Assembly (NCBI RefSeq): GCF_029227915.1
Contig: NC_079876.1
Location: 18,414,001-18,478,000 of the forward strand
Reading direction: 5' to 3'
DNA length: 64,000 nt
DNA from: Hydractinia symbiolongicarpus
Taxonomy: Eukaryota; Cnidaria; Hydrozoa; Anthoathecata; Hydractiniidae
Position 1 is the stretch's first letter. Each line of letters begins with the position of its first letter. The translations under genes were made by a program, and so were the position numbers. The notes under the pieces are model-generated. The model did not search any database. It saw only the letters and a program-made list of their open reading frames with translations, and was not told the origin of the DNA. Below are positions 22,801 to 32,150 of this stretch, one piece after another.

Positions 22801-22900
22801 ACGTGCGTTAAAAACAAGTCCGATTTACCATTATATATATTTCTCCCTTTACAATATATTATTATATTACTTTAACTTAATCCATATTACTGGTGATGAA
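19880..22900. other. Non-coding interval
   Basis: Promoter side of the secreted-protein gene, then ~3 kb of AT-rich sequence. Open stretches at 21308-21571 and 22739-22930 are composition-driven and not convincing. No RNA gene or transposon was recognised. Confidence 0.4.
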
Positions 22901-22915
22901 TTTTTCTTATTTAAT

Positions 22916-23279
22916 TTATATTTTTTCTAGTTCAATCATTTCTTTCGGTATATCATTTAAACTTTCTTCGTCTCCATTTCTGCTTTGAAGCGCATCTCCT
23001 ATTTCCTTGTTTCCTTCTGGTGTTTCAACATGTTTATTCCCGTCAGGACTTTCGTCAATTTTTGCCAAGCTGATATAACTATCATGAATGGTGAAACTTC
23101 TCTTGCTTTTTTCTACAACATAATCTCCCTGAAATCCCAAATTATCTTCATCTGCTCCTTCTTCGTCTTCCTCTTGAAAGCCATTTTCTTCCAATGTGAG
23201 ATAGCCGTCGATGTTGTAGGTTTCATTATAGGCCTTTTCATCGTTTTGTCCAACTTCATCATAAACAGCAAGTGTTTCA
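22916..23279 (-). CDS. Terminal exon encoding an acidic tail with repeated tyrosine motifs
   Basis: The minus-strand acceptor (ATATTTTTTAG, AG at 23280-23281) is followed by one base of a split codon and 120 codons ending in a stop at 22916. The peptide is strongly acidic (EEDEEGADED) and carries Y-x-x-[LIV] motifs at YDEV, YLTL and YISL, plus YNETYN and DYVVE. Such tails in membrane receptors recruit SH2-domain proteins. I infer a cytoplasmic tail of a transmembrane protein, possibly of the immunoglobulin-like receptor kind found in hydrozoans, but no membrane or ectodomain exon is visible. Upstream sequence on this strand (23380-24310, then piggyBac) is repetitive, so earlier exons could lie far to the right or be lost. 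Confidence 0.5.
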
Positions 23280-23379
23280 CTAAAAAATATTGAAGTTTGT
23301 TTAATTTTGAGTTAGATTTTAATATTAAACGTCGCGTAAGCAACTTCGCATGGAAAACAAGACATGTAGGTTTAAACAA

Positions 23380-24310
23380 ATAATAGAATACTAGCTGAAT
23401 ACCCCTGGGAGAGTCCACTGAATCTCTCATTAAACCGATGTAAGGGATACCAAACAAAAACATCAACATATGGTAATTTTAATTTTTAAAACTTACAACC
23501 CAACCTCGGCTCTTTGTCTCTTTTTATAACGGAACAGAAAAGAGAGAAAAAAAGCCCTGGGATCGAGGTTGCTCACAGTCTGCATTACTTTATATTTATA
23601 CCCGTTGAAAGTAAAACGTTGAAAATATAACCAGGTACAACAACAACAACAAAAAAGGCAAAATGTCCAACAAAATCAAAGGCGTCTAACAACCGTTTCC
23701 TAAAAAGCGAAATCTACTAAAATTTATACTTGCTTTGCCATGCCGTAAGTAGACCAGGGAAAAAAGTATATCAGACATTTAAAAAGTCCATCATACTTTG
23801 CCAAGTTATACAAAAAAAGTTTTTACAAAATGTCCACACTGTACAGTTTGTAACATGCCATACCAAAATCAGATATTCAGTCTATTGCATACAGCAACCC
23901 TTTCAAAGTTTTACACAAAATATAAGAAATTAACAGTTATCTGAAATCCCGTGAAAAATCCATTGAATCACTCATGAAACCGATGTAAAGGATACCAAAC
24001 AAAAACATAAAACACAATAATTTTAATTTTCAAAACGCACATTTCATCCTCGAACCCTGGCTCTCTGTCTCTTTTATAACGGGATGGCAAAAAGAGAAAA
24101 AAGCCCTGGGATCGAGGTTGCTCACAATATTGTATGTTTAGAACCGCTGAAACAAAACGTCTAAAAATATAAGCATGTGCAACAAAAAAAATTATAAAAT
24201 AAAAATGGAAAATATCCAAAAATATCAAAGGTGTCTAACAACCGTTACGTAAAAAGCGAAATACGCTAAAACTATATACTTGCTTTGCCATTCCAGAAGT
24301 ACACCAAACA
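23380..24310 (-). repeat. Dimer of a ~550 bp interspersed repeat (minus orientation)
   Basis: Two tandem copies of a ~550 bp unit read on the minus strand. Each contains GAGCAACCTCGATCCCAGGG (copies centred near 23570 and 24110), an AT-rich stem (TTTTTGTTTGGTATCC) and ATGTCTGATATAC-type junctions. The same unit appears as a dimer on the plus strand at 41720-42940. No protein is encoded. At its outer end (24312) it abuts a TTAA and a piggyBac terminal repeat. Confidence 0.8.
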
Positions 24311-24311
24311 T

Positions 24312-26045
24312 TTAACCCTTTGGCGGCCAGGGGGGTCATATATGACCCCCCTCACAAAAGGCGTTATTGTGGGCGAACCCCCCGGCCTTTTTGGCTGTAA
24401 ATTTATAAATACCGTCTTGAAGTATCTACGAAGTGAAATATCGAACTTATGATTGGTAGATATAAATAAAATAGCGTCTTGATATCTCAACATTTTGTAA
24501 ACATTCACAGAAGCCACCAGATTGAAAATGGCTGCTAGCAAAAGAGTACGGCTGACAACTGAGCAAGTTTTAGCTGCAGTTCTTGCTTCTGATGACGAAA
24601 CCAATGGTTATTATGATAATGAAACGAGTGATGAGAGTTCAGTTGAAGACTATGTTGACGAAGATGGGGAAAAGCTAGATTTTCCAGCTAAACCTGTTGT
24701 TGATGTCCGCTTTCTTGCTGACCCATGTGATAGACATAGTCTCCTGATTGGCAATGTGAGTAGTAAAAATATCATATCATACAATATAACATGTCTTTAC
24801 TGCTGAATGAAAACAAAAGGCCTTTTTTAGTTGCATAGCACATGAAAAAGTAAGCAAAAAAAATGTTTTTTTTTCAGTATGATGTTGGTGATGGTGATGC
24901 AAGTGAAAGTGAAAGTGAATATGATAATGATGACGATGACGATGAAGATTTTTCGGTTGTTGATTCTATTCCTGGTCGTGTCCCCACTGCTGATGTTCCT
25001 GCCTCAAGCTCAAAGTTCAAAGTCAAAAAACCGTTAGGAAAACCAAAAAATGCGCCTTGTAAAAAAAAACCGCGGAAACGCATCAAGGTAAAGAAAAACA
25101 AACAAACAAAAAACGACGAGGCAAAGAAAAAATGGAAGAAGGTTGATGAAACATACCAAAACCCAAACAGTAATGCACCATTTTTCGAATTCAATGGACT
25201 AAAAAGACCAGCCAGTGATGCGGATACACCGCTTGAATGTTTTTATTTGTTTTTCACACCCGAAATTTTAAATCAAGTAGTTGTCGAAACAAATCGCTAC
25301 TGCCAACAAGAACAGCTAAAATAACCGTCGTCAATGAAATGGTCAGATACCAATGCAGAGGAGATTCAAGCTTTCTTGGCTGTTGTTTTGGCAATGGGCC
25401 TTGTCAAACTACCAGAGTTGAAAGATTATTGGCGAGAAGATCCGATATATTCCATGAACTGGTTTCCGGCTGTTTGTACGAGGACTCGCTTTAAGCAAAT
25501 CCTCCGATTTTTGCATCTGGCAAATAATGACAACGAGTTACCCCGGAATGATCCAAATCATGACAAGCTTTACAAACTTGGAAACTTACCTGCAAAGCTT
25601 TCAGATATATTCTATAAAATGTATGCTCCGTAACGGGAACTATCTCTCGATGAGCAAATGATAGGGACAAAGTCTCGTGTTTCATTTATCCAATACATGC
25701 CAAAGAAGCCAAAAAAGTTTGGGATAAAGATTTGGGTATTGTGCGAAGCTGTTACTGGTTACTGCCTACAGTTCCAGATATACACTGGAAAGACTGAGGG
25801 CACAGTTGAGCATGGTTTGTCGTACCGCATTGTTTTTGATTTGCTTCAAAAATACCTCGGAAAAGGTTATCTGGTATTCTTCGATAATTTCTACACGAGT
25901 TTGAAACTCGTTGATGATCTCCAGAAACAGCAGATATACTCCTGTGGTACACTAAGAAAGGGAAGAGCTCAGCTCCCTGTTGCATTCCAAACAGAAAAAT
26001 TTGATCTGGGAGCTGCGTCCTATCTCCAGCAAAACAATGTCGTTG
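24312..26045 (+). mobile_element. piggyBac-type transposon, 3' end lost
   Basis: The left end is TTAA (24312-24315) followed by CCCTTTGGCGGCC and a palindrome GGGGGGTCATATATGACCCC. This is the usual layout of piggyBac terminal and subterminal repeats. A transposase follows in the same orientation. The coding match stops at ~26040, before the third catalytic Asp, and unrelated coding sequence begins. The right terminus is therefore missing, through deletion or fusion with the neighbouring pseudogene. Confidence 0.8.
24528..26045 (+). pseudogene. piggyBac transposase (PGBD-like), decayed
   Basis: Exon 1 (24528-24755) begins MAASKRVRLT with an acidic stretch and ends at AAT before a GTGAGT donor. 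Exon 2 starts at 24878 after a T-rich TTTTTTTTCAG. It continues in one frame with only two stops (25322-25324 and 25631-25633). It contains the acidic and Lys-rich N-terminal region, then LAVVLAMGL, then LSLDEQMIGTKSR (first catalytic Asp) and LVFFDNFYTS (second catalytic Asp). The frame departs from the family at ~26040, so the third Asp and the C-terminal zinc-binding region are absent. It is inactive. Confidence 0.88.
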
Positions 26046-28500
26046 TTAAAGAAGTAAGTGATGGATTTGTTTTACTTGGTGCTGCGATAACATGTCTAGA
26101 AATAGCGTTATATACAAAAGTTAAAAGACTTGTAGAGAAAGTAAATGGTCTAAAAAAAGGAAAGCTTATTCTGCTATAGGAACTTTGTTGGAAGATGAGT
26201 TTAATGTTCCTGTACAAATTACTTCACATCGGCGATCTATCGATGCGGCTAGTTCTAGAAATAAAGTTTTATTAAAAGAGAAAACGAAACAGTTGAAGAA
26301 GGAAAACAAAAGTTTAAAAAGAAAGTGCGAAAAATTTCAAGAATTAAAAATTCAATACAACACACAAGTCGAAGAGGTTAAGAAACTTAGTAACGAGTTA
26401 TTTGTATCACAGAAAGATGAAAATAAGTTGACAGCAGAATATGGTCGTATAAAAGACATTATCTTGAAGTAGATGAAAAGCTTAAAAATATGGAATAAGA
26501 TACAGCAAAACGAGGGCAGATAAATTGAGAAATTTATGAAAGAAAATCAAAAGCAGAGATGATAAAATTATTAAAATGGAATCAAAAAATAGCTGAATTG
26601 ACAACTGGTACTGAGAATAAAAGTAATGAGATGGATAACATGAAAGTAAACTTGAACAGACTCAATGATAAATTAGAAGACAGTAAAACTGTAGTTGATG
26701 ATATGCGGAATGAGAAAGCAAAACTGAAAAGCAAGACATACAGTTTGTTGTTACAAATTGAAAACCAGAAAAAATGATTGACAGAAAAGAAGTGAATGAT
26801 CTAAAATATTTAAAAAGTGATTATGACAAACTCTGTACAAACATGAAGCAACTTACTGAAGAAAATCGTGATTTGCAAATGCTTGTTTCGTTATTAAACG
26901 ACAATAAAATTGTAACATTCGTTATTCAGATGAAATAAGAGAAGTTGTTATGGAATTACTTTCCTTGAATGTCAGCATGGAAAAGGTAAATGATGTGATC
27001 AAGGTTGTACTAGAAAAACGGTTAAAAAGGTTAACAGGTTCCCTTTAGAAGGTTTAAAAAGTCCTTTAAAGCAAGAAGTAATAACCTTAGCACAATTACA
27101 GGCTGCAGAAGCAATGATTGATAATGACAAGGAGGTGTTTGGCAATTGTTTACATGGAGATGGTACATCAAAATACCATGAACATCATCAAAATTCAGAT
27201 TACAACATCGAAAGGAAAAACTCTAACATTTGATTGATGATGAGGTGACAAAACAGCTAGCTGTAATGATATTTCTTGTCTAATGACAGCTGGTTCTACT
27301 ATAGTTAGAGGTTGCAACACTCTAGAGATTTTTCAAAAAAGCAAAATCCCCCTTTTTGCAAGGATTTCCTAAAAAAATTGACCGTAAAAGGCAGAAAAAT
27401 ACAACAGCGACAGAACACAACACTAAAAAATAAATATTAAAGCAATTCAAAATGAATTGAATAGGTACAAATGCGATGCGGCAACAGTTATGAAAAATTT
27501 TACTGCCACAATTGATGACATGTGTCACATTCTAAAAGAATGTCACAAGGATGCAAATTTTTCCCAGCTTGTCACATCAATTAAATCTACAATGTCGGAT
27601 CTTGGCCCTATTAATCCTTTATTTAACTGAAATCTTTAAGGGAAAAATTATAACCAAATGTTGTAGAAACACAAAAAACAGACATGACCGATATGGGAAA
27701 TTTATTTTGCAAATTACATCTTCTGGCAAAATTTGCCTCAGAGGCAGATAAAGTTCTGCATTTATTTGAGAGCATGGTCTTCTGTGATCACTATGAAACA
27801 GTATTTGCCTTCAATGGTGTAAAAGAATGTTCTGCTTCTAGATTAGTGTAAAGTTTTTCATGTGCGTGGAAGTGACGAATGTGGAGTAGCATGGTATTTT
27901 AACTCGTCTTTAGCTGGTTGCAATCAGAAATCTTACTTTGTACGATTTATCGGAAATCGTTTAATATTTTGTTTTATAACGTGCTGCATTATATTACCAT
28001 GCAGTCGTATCTTTTCTTTTATCATCGACGGATCCTAATAAGTTACTGAAAACTCTAAATAAAGACTTATCAAATAAGTTGTTTCTTAGTGAAGTCAGAG
28101 CACTTGGCATTATTGATAAATTATTACTGATCCATTGTGGCGATTAATAGAGTCTTGTGAAAGTATCCTCGAAATAAATCCATACCTGTTACAACTGAAA
28201 GTCAAACTATCTGCAACTATTTTTCAAGACGATGATATTGTTGTGCACAACGAAGATAAATTATTTATCCAGCTATTTGAGGATATAGGTGATAATGAAT
28301 TGGATAATCTAACACAGCCAGCCCTTGAAATTATTTGCCATGCAATTCTCATTATCTTAGAGCGTTGGTTTGAACAGAAGTCTATGAAAAAAAAGGATGA
28401 TGGAATCAGCCAGACATAATGTGAAAAAAATGAAGGCAAAGTATAAAGCAAGGAGAATTATTATTTGGGATTGTCTGTTCAGTATTCATATTACTGTGAA
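26046..28500 (+). pseudogene. Decayed gene for a repeated coiled-coil protein of unknown function
   Basis: Across many frame breaks a long protein can be followed. A basic start (KVKRLVEKVNG, then GTLLEDEFNVPVQIT) precedes heptad-rich coiled coils at 26185-26472 and 26559-26777. Then come IREVVMELLSLNVSMEKVNDV near 26940, the segment VTSIKSTMSDLGPINPLF near 27570, and MGNLFCKLHLL near 27700. Last is WRLIESCESILEINPYLL with an acidic stretch at 28135-28419 ending in NLTQPALEIICHAILIILER. I know this arrangement from multicopy cnidarian proteins without assigned function. A repeat interrupts it at 27232-27440 and a Penelope-like fragment at ~28500. It is not functional. Confidence 0.55.
27232..27440. 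repeat. Interspersed repeat, related to 43262-43375
   Basis: The segment around GATGAGGTGA-AAAACAGCTA, CTAATGACAGCTGGTTCTA and ATAGTTAGAGGTTGCAAC recurs at 43262-43375. Its continuation (CTAGAG, then CCCTTTTTGCAAGGA) resembles 46930-47040 and 53310-53425. It splits the coiled-coil pseudogene: coding resumes downstream at ~27440. Confidence 0.65.
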
Positions 28501-29250
28501 AAGTTTATCATTTCTTGAACATGATAGTTTGGTAGGTGACGTTTCGGGAGATCCTTCTCCCATCATCGGGCAAAGTAAAATGATGTTGAGCATGTAATTA
28601 TATAATTGCAGAGGATGGAAATTCTTAAAAATTTACCAATCAGAAACGAGCTGATAATTATAGTTATTTACGGTAATTAACATTTTCGGACCTAGATGCA
28701 GGTAACTACTTCTTCTGTAGGGCTGGTAACCAAATCTCAGGAAGTTGATACGAGATGATGTTTATGTGTTTGTTACGTGCTACACTGTTGATGGTTTCTT
28801 TAATCTTCCTGGCCGTTGTTCTGGATTCTCTGTCAATGATTTTCTTTTCATCCCAATTAAACTGATGACTTCTGCTCCAGCTGTGGTCCGCAATTACGTT
28901 TTTCTTCACATCTCCGTTTCTCACTGCGCGCATATGTTCTTGTACTCGTTGCTTAAACTTTATTTTTGTTTCGCCAATGTACACTGCATCACACATCTTT
29001 ACACGGATTTCGTATATAACATTGCATTGTTCTTCCAGGTTTATTTTGTCTTTTGGTTTAGACAAAGTGCTTCTTAGGGTGTCTTTAGAGTTAAGAATGC
29101 ATTTGATCTTGTGTTGCCTTAAAACTCGACGAAGGATCTCGCTAATACCTGGTACAAAGGGTAGGAAGGCTGATGTGATGAAATGCTCTGATGTTTCCTT
29201 GTTGTCTCCGTTGCATCTTCTCTTCATTGTGTATCGCATGTAACATTTTT
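28500..29250 (-). mobile_element. Penelope-like element fragment with GIY-YIG endonuclease
   Basis: The minus-strand frame 28706-29239 encodes the C-terminus of a Penelope-like polyprotein. After a linker, CNVIYEIRVKMCDAVYIGET holds the (G)IY-x10-YIG motif. It is followed by KFKQRVQEHMRAVRNGDVKK (basic catalytic region), ADHSWSRSHQFNWDEKKIID and a terminal EIWLPAL. Downstream, near 28540-28570, a GAAGGATCTCCCGAAACGTCA-type hairpin phrase follows, as is usual in these elements. The reverse transcriptase is absent, so this is a 5'-truncated copy. It interrupts the coiled-coil pseudogene, which resumes at ~29250. Confidence 0.88.
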
Positions 29251-29640
29251 ATCATCTGCAAAAAAAGTAACAAAGGATAACCAGAAGTCGTATGAAGATA
29301 GAGATGAAGTAGTTGCAACGCAAAAAAGGAACGGATGGAAAAGATCAAGAAAGAAAGGATGAAAAAACTGTCTGGACAACAAAAAATCATCAAACTCACT
29401 TCGTTCATTAAAAACCCTGATTGTTTAGTTGGTTTGCACATACGGCATCATTTAAAGGAAGAGGATGAAGAGGATGCATATTGGTGTAAAGGAGGAAATT
29501 CTAAGTGTAGCAAAACGACATCCAAATCTTAAACGCACGTTGTTTAATGTAGTATATGAGTCAGAACCTGAGACAGTTTCGAGTTTTCCAATAATTTTAG
29601 ATTTTAAGAAGGGAGACGTTATTATGTTATCTTAAAATAT
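29250..29640 (+). pseudogene. C-terminal part of the coiled-coil protein pseudogene
   Basis: After the Penelope fragment a plus-strand frame reads a Lys-rich helix (KIKKERMKKLSGQQKIIK at ~29340). A second frame then carries VKEEILSVAKRHPNLKR and ends in SSFPIILDFKKGDVIM with a stop at ~29634. The order fits the end of the gene at 26046-28500. At least one frameshift separates the parts. Confidence 0.45.
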
Positions 29641-29949
29641 ATATAGTATAGTTGTCAAATTAGATATTTTGAGATAGAAATTTTCGTGGTAATGTAACTC
29701 GTTCTAAACGTGGAACTTTTCTATGACAAAAACTTCTTCCTTTGAGGATCATTGTTTTGTCAACTTGTGACATGTGGTATATATTGTTCTATTAAAACAT
29801 TTAGCACTTATGGTTGCTTAATATTTTGCGTTCTTTTTTTTTTATTTAGGTGCAGTTGTTCCATTTTCATCTGGGGTGCATATTTATATTCTGTCAAATA
29901 TTTTGTACGCTTGGTAAAAGTTTTATAGTTACCAACTTAGTGTTTCACA

Positions 29950-30392
29950 TTTGATCCGCTTGTGGAGCAAATTTTAGCACACCCTTCTTTCAGGGAAAGT
30001 GTTTCAAGACTTTCAGCCTCTCCTATGCCACAACGAACAACAAGAATATCGTATAATACGCCTCAAGAGAAACTGTCCAGTCTGTACAGGAGAAGAGATG
30101 CAAGCAGTGACAGGGAAACATACCATCATCATCATCATACTGTTGATGAAAACACCACTACTACCTCTGTTACAACGACACCAGGGGCTTTGGAGAAGTC
30201 ATGGGTAGTCTCAGCACTCATAATCTGGGAAATGAAAATTCACCATCAAGATTTGGAAGAGGGCATACATTTTACCCTAAGTCAACAAAGAAGAACACCA
30301 AACCATATCAGAAAGAGTCATCAGCAGCTGGTAGTGGTGTTAGGACTTGCAATAGTGCAAAATTTATAACAAAAGAAGTGGTATTACTAACC
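29950..30392 (+). pseudogene. Fragment of a repeated gene (N-terminal low-complexity part)
   Basis: Split over two frames: HPSFRESVSRLSASP and a Ser/Thr-rich stretch in one, then NENSPSRFGRGHTFYPK and KFITKEVVLL in the other. I associate FGRGHTFYP and TKEVVLL with a multicopy cnidarian protein whose C-terminus is a HECT-like domain (compare 49899-51290). The run of histidines at ~30118 comes from a CAT microsatellite. The fragment is cut at ~30391 by a hairpin-rich element and resumes at ~30907. Confidence 0.4.
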
Positions 30393-30900
30393 CTATAATA
30401 ACTGTTTATGAGGGCAATACTGGAGAATATTGACCGACGTCAAAGTAACAATACGTGACAGAGGTCAATATTCGAAGGTATTGCCCGAAATAAACAGTTA
30501 TTATATGGACTATTATCCAGGTACTGCATTTTACAACAAAAAATATAACATTATAAAAGCAGGATGTAGAAACCATGTCTTTATATTCCCATATGGAACG
30601 TACATTTTAACAAAAATTTTATTTCTTAAATCGAATATCGTGTAAGCATAGCAGGTTTTCATTCCAGCCACAACATTGAATTCTTTAAAAGATAAAAGTA
30701 AGTTTCACTTCTGTTTTGCGTTTTGTTTACTTTTTTTCCGTGTTTATTTACATTTAATGTTATTTAAACATTAAACACGGTTGCTATGGTAGCGGGCAAT
30801 ACCGTGGAATATTGCCCGCTATGACGTAAGTTCTAACTAATCACATTGCACGATTTTTGAAAATATCGATGCCGCCCTTTTACCCGGGTAATAATACCCA
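30391..30900. mobile_element. MITE-like element with two GGGCAATA hairpins
   Basis: The left part is an inverted repeat with ~40-base arms (30394-30433 and 30463-30505) containing GAGGGCAATACTGGA and its partner. The right part has a perfect 10-base hairpin, AGCGGGCAAT / ATTGCCCGCT (30791-30820). Similar flanks (ATAATAAC at 30395-30402 and 30898-30905) suggest a target duplication. Coding of the interrupted gene continues on both sides. No ORF of note is present. Confidence 0.65.
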
Positions 30901-30906
30901 ATAATA

Positions 30907-31390
30907 ACAAAACAAAAATTATTCGAGGTGAGAGAAAAACATTACTTATGGAGCAAGGTTTTATTCGTAGTGAATTGGACCTTGATAAAAGTTGGGATGA
31001 ACGTGAAGTTCATGAATTTTTAAAATCCTCATTCAAGGATAAACTTGACCTGTTAGACAATCCAAAGTAAGTATAAGGCTTTGCATATTGTTGTAAAAAT
31101 GTCATGTGAAGTAAACCTTCTTGCCCTCTTTCTCTTGCTCTTCTACAGTTGACACTTTGGAGCATCAGGTACACACACCAGGTATATATTTGTCTTTTTT
31201 TAGAAGAAACATGGTAAATACCAGACAGGCAGGGTGCTATTGAGTGTGCTATTTTTATTTTAGTGTCACAATATTTTTGGCAGTGGCTAAAAATAAATTT
31301 GTTCGTAGTGATGTGGAGATCAACAAATCTTGAAGTGAGCGGGAGGTCATGGAGCACTTCCAAGATATATTCAAGGAAAAAATGCAACAC
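30907..31390 (+). pseudogene. Continuation of the repeated gene: two small exons
   Basis: An exon ending at 31066 before GTAAGT encodes MEQGFIRSELDLDKSWDE and EVHEFLKSSFKDKL. A second exon after TTTTATTTTAG (from 31263) encodes a similar peptide, RSDVEINKS-stop-SEREVMEHF. The second therefore looks like a repeat of the first module with a nonsense codon. This type of W-D/E-E-x-I-x-x-L module precedes the HECT-like domain in the family mentioned above; that link is from memory and is not certain. Confidence 0.45.
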
Positions 31391-31766
31391 TGTCTTCCGT
31401 TATTATGAAAGTTGGGAAAAGTTTTTCAACTGTATAAACACTAATCAGATATATTGTGTTTGTACATGGAGTTTGTACATCGTTATCAAAATCAACGTTA
31501 GGCAATGGAGCGTCATCGTCAATACCACAATTATTCCATGTCTGACTGTGACACATCCAGCCTTGGTTGTCTCCAACAACTCTCCATGAACTCACTGGGG
31601 TAAACTCAGTAGAGTTTTCTTCCCATAACCTGTCAAATCCTTGTTTTAAACGTACAACTTCTTGAATTATAATGTTAATTGGGCTGACAATTCCCTCAGA
31701 AATGGGAGTTTCTACATCCACAACTCTCCGACAAAATACAGTTAAAATGTTTAAAAAATCTTCCAA
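31371..31766 (-). other. Unidentified open frame, 131 codons
   Basis: The minus-strand frame is open over 131 codons but begins after a TGA and has no ATG near its start. It reads partly protein-like (QEVVRLKQGFDRLWEEN, then SSWRVVGDNQGWMCHSQ). It overlaps the end of the plus-strand gene fragment. I do not recognise it. It could be an exon of a transposon-derived gene or chance. Confidence 0.2.
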
Positions 31767-31929
31767 TCATCTGCACCAATATTTACAAACATTTACGTTG
31801 GTAGTAAACAGATGCCTTCTTGCATGAGAGACCAGAGAGGTAAATCTCTGAAAAAATTTTCAATGTTTACATTTTCATCCGCTCTTTTTAATCATCGCGA
31901 GTCACGCGCAGTTACCTTGCGCAGTTATC

Positions 31930-32150
31930 TTATATATATAAAAAGTAGACCTTATATTTTTAAAAGATTGACCTTATATAAAAAGTTTGACCCTATGTAT
32001 AAAAAGTTTGACCTTATATATAAAAAGGTTAACATTATTTACAAGAAAGTTAACCTTGGATATTCAAAGTTTACCTTATAAATAAAAATGTTAACCTTAT
32101 ATATAAAAATGTTAACCTTATATATAAAAATGTTAACCTTAAATATAACA
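31930..32150. repeat. ~21-bp minisatellite, left block
   Basis: About ten degenerate copies of a 20-21 base unit, consensus GTTAACCTTATATATAAAAAT with TTTGACC variants at the left end. The most regular copies are at the right end. An almost identical block lies at 34363-34446, on the far side of the deubiquitinase element. Confidence 0.85.

Noticed and set aside
24330-24350. GGGGGTCATATATGACCCC palindrome as an operator
   Set aside because: It is part of the subterminal repeat of the piggyBac element.
24874-25194. 106-codon minus-strand Ser-rich open frame
   Set aside because: Antisense of the acidic/Lys-rich region of the piggyBac transposase.
30115-30135. Poly-histidine tract in an open frame
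   Set aside because: It is a short CAT microsatellite inside a decayed gene; other frames across it fit the family better.
31930-32150. CRISPR-like array
   Set aside because: Direct 21-bp tandem units without spacers in a eukaryotic AT-rich context: a minisatellite.
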